Assembly: GCA_017548045.1 (NCBI GenBank)
Contig: JAFYNR010000057.1
Location: 1-64,000, forward strand
Direction: 5' to 3'
Length of the DNA: 64,000 nt
DNA from: Clostridia bacterium
GTDB taxonomy: Bacteria > Bacillota > Clostridia > Oscillospirales > Acutalibacteraceae
The translations under genes and the position numbers were made by a program. Under the pieces are notes generated by a model, which was not told the DNA's origin, made no database searches, and was given only the letters and a program-made list of their open reading frames with translations. Shown here piece by piece: positions 24,439 to 31,085 of this stretch; within the stretch, counting starts at the first letter, position 1, and each line of letters starts with the position of its first letter.

Positions 24439-24534
24439 TTTATCACCTCTTGTTGTAATTGCTGATCAGCTTGGTTTTATGGTACACCGAAACCTGCAAT
24501 ATTACAATAACGCAGTTTTAGAAACAACTTCTAC

Positions 24535-24590
24535 CAAACGGAGAATTTTTCAACAAAACGGTTAATTTTTATAAAAACCGAAAATTTTTA
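24535..24590. repeat. three tandem 20-bp repeats with phased A/T tracts
   Basis: The core AC(G/C)G-NN-AATTTTT recurs at 24537, 24557 and 24577, exactly 20 bp (two helical turns) apart. It lies between the XRE gene promoter and the tRNA-Arg promoter. Phased A tracts suggest curved DNA or an UP-like element; an operator array for the adjacent XRE regulator is the alternative. Confidence 0.55.
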
Positions 24591-24609
24591 AAAAATTTCA
24601 AAATAGGTA

Positions 24610-24638
24610 TTGATTTTTCTGTCGGGATGTGATAATAT
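24610..24638 (+). promoter_or_regulatory. promoter of tRNA-Arg
   Basis: TTGATT (24610-24615), 17-bp spacer, TAATAT (24633-24638), 40 bases before the mature 5' end. Confidence 0.55.
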
Positions 24639-24677
24639 ACTTTGGCAATCGGAACTCACCGTTTGCAAATTGAATAT

Positions 24678-24754
24678 GCGCTGCTAGCTCAGCTGGATAG
24701 AGTGTTTGGCTACGAACCAAAAGGTCAGGGGTTCGAATCCCTTGCAGCGCGCCA
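24678..24754 (+). tRNA. tRNA-Arg (anticodon ACG)
   Basis: A 77-nt cloverleaf: acceptor GCGCTGC/GCAGCGC, D arm GCTC...GAGT, anticodon stem TTTGG/CCAAA with loop CTACGAA (anticodon ACG, read as ICG), T arm AGGGG-TTCGAAT-CCCTT, discriminator G and encoded CCA. It is followed directly by an intrinsic terminator. Confidence 0.97.
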
Positions 24755-24755
24755 A

Positions 24756-24792
24756 TCAAAGGATACGGATTTTTCCGTATCCTTTGAATTTT
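24756..24792 (+). terminator. terminator of tRNA-Arg
   Basis: TCAAAGGATACGGA (24756-24769) and TCCGTATCCTTTGA (24774-24787) form a perfect 14-bp stem, then ATTTTT. Confidence 0.9.
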
Positions 24793-24798
24793 TAAAAA

Positions 24799-24814
24799 CT
24801 GCAAGGGATTCGAA
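24799..24814 (-). repeat. inverted copy of the tRNA-Arg T arm/acceptor strand
   Basis: CTGCAAGGGATTCGAA is the exact reverse complement of 16 nt of the tRNA-Arg gene (24732-24747). The match is too long to be chance at this distance and implies a tRNA-derived rearrangement. Confidence 0.7.
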
Positions 24815-24825
24815 AGGGCGTAAAG

Positions 24826-24849
24826 AAAACGCTTCGGGGAAGCGTTTTT
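24826..24849 (+). terminator. hairpin with T tract downstream of tRNA-Arg
   Basis: AAAACGCTTC (24826-24835), loop GGG, GAAGCGTTTT (24839-24848), T. A second terminator-like hairpin inside the tRNA-derived region. Confidence 0.6.
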
Positions 24850-24927
24850 AGCCCGTCGAGTTGATTATAGCTTACGCAGACCGCAAGCAACCGAAAGTCG
24901 AGCACTATGGAAATTTAATCAACATTC

Positions 24928-24943
24928 CCCTTGCAGCGCGCCA
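24928..24943 (+). repeat. direct duplicate of the tRNA-Arg 3' end
   Basis: CCCTTGCAGCGCGCCA repeats the last 16 nt of the tRNA gene (24739-24754), 189 bp downstream, and is followed within two bases by another strong terminator. This is the pattern expected of an attachment-site scar at a tRNA 3' end. The 189-bp interval between the copies holds no gene; it has the hairpins listed and an inverted pair GTTGATTA (24860-24867)/TAATCAAC (24916-24923). Confidence 0.7.
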
Positions 24944-24945
24944 TC

Positions 24946-24989
24946 TCGAGTGTTCATAACGGATTCAAGTTTTGAACACTCGATTTTTT
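24946..24989 (+). terminator. terminator after the duplicated tRNA 3' end
   Basis: TCGAGTGTTC (24946-24955) and GAACACTCGA (24974-24983) are perfectly complementary, followed by TTTTTT. Confidence 0.85.
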
Positions 24990-25007
24990 ATTTTAATTAT
25001 ATTTTTG

Positions 25008-25031
25008 AGCAGGCTGTATGCCTGCTTTTTT
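25008..25031 (+). terminator. second consecutive intrinsic terminator
   Basis: AGCAGGC (25008-25014), loop TGTAT, GCCTGCT (25020-25026), T6. No gene lies between this and the previous terminator. Confidence 0.75.
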
Positions 25032-25119
25032 GTTTGCTGCGGACAGTTTTTATGCCGGGATATTCTTTGAGATATATTCAACCGCAACTCCCTGTCTTGT
25101 GTCAGCTCGGTAAAGGTGC

Positions 25120-25146
25120 AAAAAAATAAAGGGGTCTTACGACCCC
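25120..25146 (-). terminator. minus-strand terminator-like hairpin
   Basis: GGGGTC (25131-25136), loop TTAC, GACCCC (25141-25146), with A-rich DNA at 25120-25130 that reads as a U tract on the minus strand. No minus-strand gene is visible directly upstream of it; the region 25032-25271 otherwise shows only two short palindromes (CGCATATGCG at 25188 and GTGCAC at 25205) and no coding frame. Confidence 0.5.
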
Positions 25147-25271
25147 CAACACTTCAATGATAACTTATTATCTTTCAAAAGTCAATACGCATATGCGAAA
25201 TTATGTGCACAATAACCAAAAATCTCTGTTTTACATAATTGCAGAGGGTTAACTTTGTACAAAATTCCGTC

Positions 25272-25300
25272 TTGAAAACCCTGAAAATCTGTGCTATATT
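25272..25300 (+). promoter_or_regulatory. promoter of the candidate structured RNA
   Basis: TTGAAA (25272-25277), 17-bp spacer, TATATT (25295-25300). Predicted start at about 25307. Confidence 0.65.
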
Positions 25301-25476
25301 ATAGTCAAGGAAAGGGTGATACCAATGAGAAGGTAAAAACCTCAGAACTCTGAAGATAATCGGAAAATCAAAAACCGAAAATCAAAAAGTTCTGACCGAC
25401 AATCTTGAATGAAACGAAAATATTAATCGTAAACTTTAGGATTGGACAATACCGCAGAAAGAGAGGTTAACCAAAG

Positions 25477-25506
25477 ATGTTAGATAACAAGAATTCACAG
25501 AAGTAA
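25477..25506 (+). CDS. nine-residue leader-type peptide inside the structured RNA
   Basis: ATG at 25477, ten bases after AAAGAGAGG, encodes MLDNKNSQK and stops at TAA 25504-25506. The last three codons and the stop overlap the 5' arm of the terminator stem (25499-25513), so a ribosome there would block terminator folding. This geometry resembles an attenuator leader peptide, but no downstream gene is in position to be controlled. Confidence 0.4.
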   Translation: MLDNKNSQK

Positions 25507-25556
25507 CCCTTGATTGATTGTGTAAAGAAACATCAGTCAAGGGTTACTTCTTTTTT
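25499..25556 (+). terminator. terminator of the structured RNA
   Basis: AGAAGTAACCCTTGA (25499-25513) pairs perfectly with TCAAGGGTTACTTCT (25537-25551), followed by TTTTTT. The 23-base loop contains a second TTGAT/ATCAG pairing option. Confidence 0.88.
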
Positions 25557-25572
25557 ATATTGAAACTGTTAT

Positions 25573-25602
25573 CGTTGAAGCCGCGAGGCTTCGGCGTTTT
25601 TT
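25573..25602 (+). terminator. extra plus-strand terminator
   Basis: CGTTGAAGCC (25573-25582), loop GCGA, GGCTTCGGCG (25587-25596; two G-U pairs), T6. It immediately follows the previous terminator. Confidence 0.8.
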
Positions 25603-25640
25603 GTTGTATTTTGAATTCTCCGACACATCCGGTGGTTTTC

Positions 25641-25683
25641 AAAATAAAAAAGGCTGTAGAAAAATGCAAGTTTTTCTACAGCC
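25641..25683 (-). terminator. terminator of the flavin oxidoreductase gene
   Basis: GGCTGTAGAAAAA (25652-25664) and TTTTTCTACAGCC (25671-25683); A tract at 25646-25651 gives U on the minus strand. Confidence 0.85.
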
Positions 25684-25702
25684 ACTCTTAATTTTTACTG
25701 AA

Positions 25703-27766
25703 TTACAGTTTCATTGCGATATCCCATGCACCCCAGATAACGGTACGGAGATTGCCGACCTTAGCAGCATCGCCGATAACGTGAACGTGCTTTGCTTTGG
25801 GAGCAACGGGTGTGGGAACATAACCGACTGACATAACAACGGAATCCGCAGGGATTTCAAAAGTCTTGCCTTCCTTATCCTTAACGGTTACGCTGCCGTC
25901 ATTGATTGCGCAAAGTGATGTTTCAAGATGAACGGGAACTTTGTTTGTCTTGAAGAAGTCACGAAGGAAGCTTGTGTTTGCAAGTGCAACACCGGGTGTT
26001 GTAACAAGGTCATCCTGCATTTCAACGATTGTGGGCTTCTTACCCTGAAGGTAAAGGTCGTAAGCGATTTCACAGCCTGTAAGACCGCCGCCGATAACAG
26101 TTACGTTTTCGCCGACTTCCTTGTTGCCGAGAAGGTAATCAACCGCTTCAACGGTCTTTTCAACACCGGGAACGGGGATTGTTCTTGCCTTTGAACCGGT
26201 AGCAACGATAACCTCGTCTGCACCCAGTGCGGCAATATCCTTAACCTCTGTGTTCATATGAATTGTGATTGCGCTGTATTTTTTAACCTCGCGGTTGTAC
26301 CATGCGATAAGGTCACGGTCCTTCTCCTTGAATGAGGGAGCAGCAGCTGCAATGAATACGCCGCCAAGCTTGTCGCTCTTTTCGTAAAGGTCAACCTTGT
26401 GGCCTCTCTTTGCGCAAACGATAGCTGCTTCCATACCGCCGATACCGCCGCCGATGATTGCAACATTCTTTGATTTCTTTGCGGGCTTGATGCTGTATTT
26501 CTTTGACTGCATTGTCTGGGGGTTAAGAGCACAGCGTGAAAGACCCATTGTATCCATAAGGTCCTGAGTGTTTGCGTGACCCTTTGATGATGAGAAGTTG
26601 AAGCAAGCACTGTGACAGCAGATACAGGGCTTGATATCTTCGATTCTGTCCTCGATAAGCTTTGTAACCCATTCGGGGTCGGTAAGGAACTGACGTGCAA
26701 CACCTACGCCGTCAATCTTGCCCTCTGCAACAGCCTTTGCACCTTCGTCGGGTTCCATACGGCCTGCGCATACAACGGGAATATCAACAAACTTCTTGAT
26801 GTGTGCAACGTCCTCAAGGTTACAGTTCTGAGGCATATACATGGGGGGATGTGCCCAGTACCATGAGTCGTATGTACCGTTATCGGCATTGAGCATATCA
26901 TAGCCCATATCCTGAAGGTACTTTGCAGCCTTTTCGGATTCTTCCATTGCACGGCCTACTTCCGTGTAATCTTCGCCGGGCATTGCACCTTCGCAGAAGC
27001 CCTTCATCTTTGACTCAACAGAGTAACGGAGTGAAACGGGGTAATCGTCACCGCAGGATTCTTTGATAGCCTTAACAACCTCAGCGGCAAAACGGTATCT
27101 GTTTTCAAAGCTTCCGCCGTATTCGTCGGTACGCTTGTTGAAAAATTCGATTGCAAACTGGTCAAGAAGGTAGCCTTCGTGAACAGCGTGAACCTCAACA
27201 CCGTCAACACCTGCGTCACGGCAGAGCTTTGCGGTTTTTGCAAATGCTTCAATGATTTCGTGAATCTGCTCAACCGTCATTTCGGGGCAGATGATATCGT
27301 GTGCCCAACGTGAGGGCTGGGGGCTGGGAGATGCAAGCTCGTGTGAAGTGTCGAGAATGGGCTTCACGAGTGCACGGGTGAATTTATTTCTGTGAAGGGG
27401 AGCAACAAGCTCGGTGATAGCCCATGAACGGCCCATACCTGCTGTAAGCTGAACAAAAAGCTTTGCTCCTGTCTTATGGATTTCATCCATAAATACTTTA
27501 AGCTCTTCGAACATCTTGGGGTTCTGCCAGAGCCACTTGCCCCAGAAAGTATCACGGAGGGGTGCGATACCGGGGATGATAAGACCAACGTTGTTGTTGG
27601 CTCTTTCAAGGAAAAGCTTTGCCGCTTCCTTGTCAAAATGGCAGCCGCCGAGCTCAAACCAACCGAAAAGCGATGTGCCGCCCATAGGGCACATAACGAT
27701 TCTGTTTTTGATTTCAACGTTGCCGATTTTCCAGGGAGTAAACAATGCTTCATACTGCTGATTCAT
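25703..27766 (-). CDS. Old-yellow-enzyme family NADH:flavin oxidoreductase (BaiCD/FadH type)
   Basis: A 687-aa, three-domain flavoprotein. Residues ~1-375 are the FMN TIM barrel (LFTPWKIGNVEIKNRIVMCPM, GVDGVEVHAVHEGYLLDQF with the catalytic His/Tyr region, VPVVCAGRM). CICCHSACF...LSRCALNP (about 384-415) carries [4Fe-4S] cysteines. An FAD domain (VAIIGGGIGGMEAA, about 428-441) and an NAD(P)H domain (VTVIGGGLTGCEIAYDL) follow. Relatives are 2,4-dienoyl-CoA reductase, enoate reductases and the bile-acid Delta4-reductase BaiCD; the substrate here is unknown and no other bai gene is present. Start at 27766 (MNQQYEAL) is supported by GGAAGTGG; the longer frame to 27889 has no ribosome site. Monocistronic. 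Confidence 0.9.
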   Translation of the reverse strand: MNQQYEALFTPWKIGNVEIKNRIVMCPMGGTSLFGWFELGGCHFDKEAAKLFLERANNNVGLIIPGIAPLRDTFWGKWLWQNPKMFEELKVFMDEIHKTGAKLFVQLTAGMGRSWAITELVAPLHRNKFTRALVKPILDTSHELASPSPQPSRWAHDIICPEMTVEQIHEIIEAFAKTAKLCRDAGVDGVEVHAVHEGYLLDQFAIEFFNKRTDEYGGSFENRYRFAAEVVKAIKESCGDDYPVSLRYSVESKMKGFCEGAMPGEDYTEVGRAMEESEKAAKYLQDMGYDMLNADNGTYDSWYWAHPPMYMPQNCNLEDVAHIKKFVDIPVVCAGRMEPDEGAKAVAEGKIDGVGVARQFLTDPEWVTKLIEDRIEDIKPCICCHSACFNFSSSKGHANTQDLMDTMGLSRCALNPQTMQSKKYSIKPAKKSKNVAIIGGGIGGMEAAIVCAKRGHKVDLYEKSDKLGGVFIAAAAPSFKEKDRDLIAWYNREVKKYSAITIHMNTEVKDIAALGADEVIVATGSKARTIPVPGVEKTVEAVDYLLGNKEVGENVTVIGGGLTGCEIAYDLYLQGKKPTIVEMQDDLVTTPGVALANTSFLRDFFKTNKVPVHLETSLCAINDGSVTVKDKEGKTFEIPADSVVMSVGYVPTPVAPKAKHVHVIGDAAKVGNLRTVIWGAWDIAMKL

Positions 27767-27802
27767 TGAAAACCACTTCCTTAATAAAATGTTAACAGAT
27801 AT

Positions 27803-27831
27803 ATAATAGAGTATTTGATTGTCGATGTCAA
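27803..27831 (-). promoter_or_regulatory. promoter of the flavin oxidoreductase gene
   Basis: Minus strand: consensus TTGACA (27831-27826), 17-bp spacer, TATTAT (27808-27803). Confidence 0.8.
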
Positions 27832-27843
27832 GGAGTAAAAAAC

Positions 27844-27882
27844 AAAAAGAGGACTGTTTTGCCTGAAAAACAAAACAGTCCT
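27844..27882 (-). terminator. terminator of the GH2/GDPD operon
   Basis: AGGACTGTTTTG (27850-27861) and CAAAACAGTCCT (27871-27882) form a 12-bp stem; A tract on its plus-strand left side. Confidence 0.85.
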
Positions 27883-27888
27883 TCGTCA

Positions 27889-28896
27889 TTATTTACATTC
27901 TCCGACAGCGGCATACACTCTTTCGGGGTTATCGGTGATTATGCAGTCGGCACCGTTGAGGGTAAGGGTTCTCACTTCTTCCTCATCGTTGATTGTCCAG
28001 TACTGAACCGCAATATCGTTGCCGTGGGCATAATTCAGCATTTCTCTTGTGCCGAGGTTGATAAGGTTGTCAAAGGCACTTGAGCCGTAGGGTATCTGCA
28101 GCGCAACGTAAGAGGGGCTTACGTCCTGCAAATTCCAGTTCATTCTGAAATAGAAATAGAACTGAACCGCTTCGATTGCGTCTGCCGTTCTTGCAATTTC
28201 GGGGTATTCTGATTTCATATATGCAGAAACATCGGGTGCAAAGGTTGACCAGATAACTCTGTCCTGCAGGTTACGTTCTTTAATGATTGAATAAAGCTTA
28301 TCAACCGCTTTTCTGCCGTTTATGCCGATGCTTTTTACTTCAATTAAGTATCTGTATTCCTTGTCTGCGGTTGCTTCAACGTAATCAATAACACCGTCGC
28401 AGGTTGCAACGTGCAGGTTATAAGGAATATCGTCACCTCTTAATCCTCGGTAAGGGTAATCGCCGCTGCCCTTGAAGTTTTCACCCATATTGAGCTGCAT
28501 TGCCTCTTCGAGAGTAAGCGACGAAACAAAAATATAATTTCTGCCGTAAAGCTCCGTTGCGTTTGAAGTGCCGTCGTAGGTAAGGTCGTGGTGAAGCACA
28601 AGCTCACCGTCCTTTGTTACCTGAACGTCAAATTCAAGGGTATCAACGCAATCCGAATTCTCAACTATATTTTCAAATGCCATAAGGGTGTTCTGAGGAG
28701 CAAGACCTGCGCCCGAGCGGTGAGCCGCAATGTCGGGGTCAAGGTATTCGTTGATGTAGGAATTTGTGCAGTCGGGATATACAACGGGTGTTTCGGGGTC
28801 GCCTGCATCGCCCATAGTCAGAAGAACGGGAATGAGCATTGCGGCGGCGACGAAGCCGTTGAGAATGTTTTTGATTGTTAAAAATATTCCTGCCAT
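27889..28896 (-). CDS. membrane-anchored glycerophosphodiester phosphodiesterase
   Basis: A 335-aa GDPD-family protein, hydrolysing glycerophosphodiesters to glycerol-3-phosphate and an alcohol. Catalytic features: AHRSGAGLAPQNTLMAF (the HR motif, about 60-76), TLEFDVQVTKDGELVLHHDLTYDGTS with metal ligands Glu/Asp and the second His, and LIEVKS. The N terminus (FLTIKNILNGFVAAAMLIPVLLTM) is a single hydrophobic anchor, so the enzyme probably faces outside. ATG at 28896 overlaps the upstream stop (tgATATG) with GGTG seven bases before; a GTG at 28905 is less likely. It closes the GH2-lipoprotein-propeller operon, suggesting a glycerophosphoryl-substituted glycan or lipid substrate. Confidence 0.88.
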   Translation of the reverse strand: MAGIFLTIKNILNGFVAAAMLIPVLLTMGDAGDPETPVVYPDCTNSYINEYLDPDIAAHRSGAGLAPQNTLMAFENIVENSDCVDTLEFDVQVTKDGELVLHHDLTYDGTSNATELYGRNYIFVSSLTLEEAMQLNMGENFKGSGDYPYRGLRGDDIPYNLHVATCDGVIDYVEATADKEYRYLIEVKSIGINGRKAVDKLYSIIKERNLQDRVIWSTFAPDVSAYMKSEYPEIARTADAIEAVQFYFYFRMNWNLQDVSPSYVALQIPYGSSAFDNLINLGTREMLNYAHGNDIAVQYWTINDEEEVRTLTLNGADCIITDNPERVYAAVGECK

Positions 28897-28897
28897 A

Positions 28898-31075
28898 TCA
28901 GTCACCTAAAAGTCCGTAATATCTGCCCATCCAGTAGGGGAGAAGGTAGATATAGGGCATCATTCCTCTCATACCGTTTGCGCCTGCCGTGCCGGGGAGA
29001 GTTGATGTTTTGTTAACGATTTTGCTGTTGATATCAACAAATCTTTCTGCACCCGAATCACATACAAAGGGGTTGCCGTCATAGTGAACAAGCACTCTTG
29101 CGGAATATTCAACGGGATATTTCAGCTGGGGAGGAATACCCATTGCTTCCTGCTCCGTATCCCATACGATATCCTTTCTGTAACTGTTGTATGCAGGCCA
29201 TCTGATAAGGTCAAGATTCATTTCTGAAAGTGATTTTGCGGCATTCTCAATGTCGCAGTAATTTTCGGTCAGTGCACCGTAAACAATGTTGAAGAAGGGT
29301 GAACGCTCAACTCTTTCATATTCCCAGTGGTGGGTAAGACCCATCTTGAAGATTTCTTTGTGAGCGTTGTTATCGGTGTAAACGATGAGGGGATAAATGT
29401 TGACAAAGTCAAGCTGGTCGTCGATATGAGCAACGTGGCCGTCCTCACACTTATACTGCATACAGTTCATTCCGTAATGATGCTTTTTGAGAAGCATTTC
29501 GTACACTTCATCATATTTCTTGTCGCCTGTAACGTGATAGGTTGTTTTGAGGAATGAAAGAATTTCAAGTGAATTTGTGCCGCGCTCGTAATACCATCTG
29601 TCGTCGTTGTTGAGAAGGTCGGGTTCCCAGTTTGCCCAGGTGGTGGGCACGCCGTCAACGTCGGTCAGATGGAAGTTGTTGTCGATAATATGGTCGGTGA
29701 TTGTTTTTACAACCTGAGCAATTTTTTTCTTCTCTTTTTTATCTGCAACAAGGTCATAGTAAATGCCGTATGCGAAGTAGTGACCTGTCATTTCGTCACT
29801 TGATGTTTCGCCAAGCCATTCGCAGTCGGGATTTTCGGGGCAGATATGCCATTCTTCACGGTTGCCCGTTCCGAAATTCTCCTCGTGAGAATATCTTGTT
29901 GCTCTTGCCGTAAAGCCGGGCTTGCCCGTAATCTCCGTAAGCTTTATCATAGCCTCAACCGCACGCTTTGCGTTTTCTTTTGCCTTGGGGTCGCCGGTTA
30001 CCTTGTAACGGAAGCACTGGCTTGCACAGTAAAGACCGGTGAAAAGACCGTCGTTATCCGAATTGAGAAGTCTGCCTGAATCAAGATCGCCGTATTTACG
30101 AAGCTCTCTTGTTACGTGATAGCCCTCGTTGCGGTTGTAGTATTTGTCGGTAAGCGCATCATAATGAGCCGCCTTTTCTTCAAGGGTCATATCCTTTGAA
30201 GTGATAAGGCTAATGCCTTCGGGTGTTACGGCAGCCATTGTGCCGCTGTCTGAAACGGCAATCTGTGTTACCGTGGGATGCATAAGCCATGCACCGTATG
30301 AATAGTAAGTGATTTTGCCTTCAATGAGGGTGATGATGCCTGTGTTTGTTGCAAAATATTTTTTGCCGTCCGGTGCAAAGAACATATCGTTGAACGCACC
30401 GTCGGGTACGGAATAGAAATCGTTGCCGTTGAACCAGAAGTTTCTGCCGTCATAAATGTTGAGGCCTTCGCTTGTGCCAACCCAGAGATGACCCATAGCA
30501 TCAATGGCGGCGCATCTGATATCCTTGCTGAGAACGCCTGACATATCGGGAGTGATTTCAGCCCAGTGACGGCGCTTGCCCTTCATTGAAAGAAGACCCT
30601 CGGAGGTTGCACCGATGTAAACGGTTTCGCCGTATTTTGATTTGTTGTCGAGTGCGGCAAGGCATACGGTATCTTCGGGTACATCAACGATTTTTGTGAA
30701 ACTGCCTTTTTCTTCAAGGTAAAGAGCCTTTTCTGTAACAAGCCACAGTGAGCCGTCAAGAGCAACCGACATATCGATAACGGGAGCGTCAAATTCAGCG
30801 ATAACACTGAGCTTGCCCTTTTTGATCTGAGCAAGAGCGTTTCCGTTTGAGGCATAGAGCTTACCGCCCTTTGAGAAAAGCTTTGATGCCTTTATGCCCA
30901 GCTTCTTTGTTTTGCCGTCTGCAAATTCAATGATGCCCTCGGGCTGTGCAATATAAAGGCTCTCGCCTTCAAAAGCAACAGAGGTTACGTTTTCAAGGTC
31001 AATGCCCTGCTCGGCGGTAATGAAAATTTTGTCATATTGTCTGAATGAGCCGAAATTAAGAGTAGGTTTTTTCAT
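28898..31075 (-). CDS. beta-propeller plus alpha/alpha-toroid protein, unknown enzyme
   Basis: A 725-aa protein with two parts. Residues ~25-295 have repeated short beta blades, including GHLWVGTSEGLNIYDG (about 195-210), the blade signature of two-component-regulator propellers, plus GSLWLVTEKALYL and KKYFATNTGIITL. Residues ~300-725 are helical with glycosidase/lyase-like features of an (alpha/alpha) toroid: DSDNDGLFTGLYCASQCF, SSDEMTGHYFAYGIYYD, WANWEPD, YYERGTNSLEILSFLK and YPVEYSARVLVHYDGNPF. No signal peptide is present, which is odd for a sensor-type propeller. I cannot name a CAZy family. It is third in the GH2 operon: 10 bases after the lipoprotein gene and overlapping GDPD. Confidence 0.75.
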   Translation of the reverse strand: MKKPTLNFGSFRQYDKIFITAEQGIDLENVTSVAFEGESLYIAQPEGIIEFADGKTKKLGIKASKLFSKGGKLYASNGNALAQIKKGKLSVIAEFDAPVIDMSVALDGSLWLVTEKALYLEEKGSFTKIVDVPEDTVCLAALDNKSKYGETVYIGATSEGLLSMKGKRRHWAEITPDMSGVLSKDIRCAAIDAMGHLWVGTSEGLNIYDGRNFWFNGNDFYSVPDGAFNDMFFAPDGKKYFATNTGIITLIEGKITYYSYGAWLMHPTVTQIAVSDSGTMAAVTPEGISLITSKDMTLEEKAAHYDALTDKYYNRNEGYHVTRELRKYGDLDSGRLLNSDNDGLFTGLYCASQCFRYKVTGDPKAKENAKRAVEAMIKLTEITGKPGFTARATRYSHEENFGTGNREEWHICPENPDCEWLGETSSDEMTGHYFAYGIYYDLVADKKEKKKIAQVVKTITDHIIDNNFHLTDVDGVPTTWANWEPDLLNNDDRWYYERGTNSLEILSFLKTTYHVTGDKKYDEVYEMLLKKHHYGMNCMQYKCEDGHVAHIDDQLDFVNIYPLIVYTDNNAHKEIFKMGLTHHWEYERVERSPFFNIVYGALTENYCDIENAAKSLSEMNLDLIRWPAYNSYRKDIVWDTEQEAMGIPPQLKYPVEYSARVLVHYDGNPFVCDSGAERFVDINSKIVNKTSTLPGTAGANGMRGMMPYIYLLPYWMGRYYGLLGD

Positions 31076-31085
31076 ATGTATCTCC

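Larger units (their letters stand above)
25307..25556 (+). ncRNA. candidate structured RNA, ~250 nt, with own promoter and terminator
   Basis: This transcript has a promoter and ends in a 15-bp terminator, yet has no protein gene after it on the plus strand. Predicted helices: AGGT-AAAA-ACCT (25331-25342); TCAGAACT (25343-25350) with AGTTCTGA (25388-25395), enclosing TCGG/CCGA; CAATC (25400-25404) with GATTG (25440-25444), enclosing ACGA/TCGT; and the terminal stem. A-rich single-stranded joints (AAAATCAAAAA) separate the helices. It encodes a nine-residue frame (25477-25506) with a good ribosome site, whose stop lies in the terminator stem. It does not look like 6S, SRP, RNase P or tmRNA. 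Type is proposed from structure only; I do not recognise the family. Confidence 0.6.

Noticed and set aside
24535-24590. CRISPR array
   Set aside because: Repeats are short, degenerate and directly abutting with no spacers; no cas genes.
24904-24943. Second complete tRNA gene after tRNA-Arg
   Set aside because: Only the last 16 nt match; no D or anticodon arm can be folded.
25307-25556. 6S RNA, tmRNA, SRP RNA or RNase P RNA
   Set aside because: No long central-bulge hairpin, tRNA-like end, GNAR tetraloop domain or P4 consensus could be found.
25703-27766. Bile-acid-inducible (bai) operon
   Set aside because: The flavoprotein resembles BaiCD, but it is monocistronic with no other bai genes, and the family is broad.
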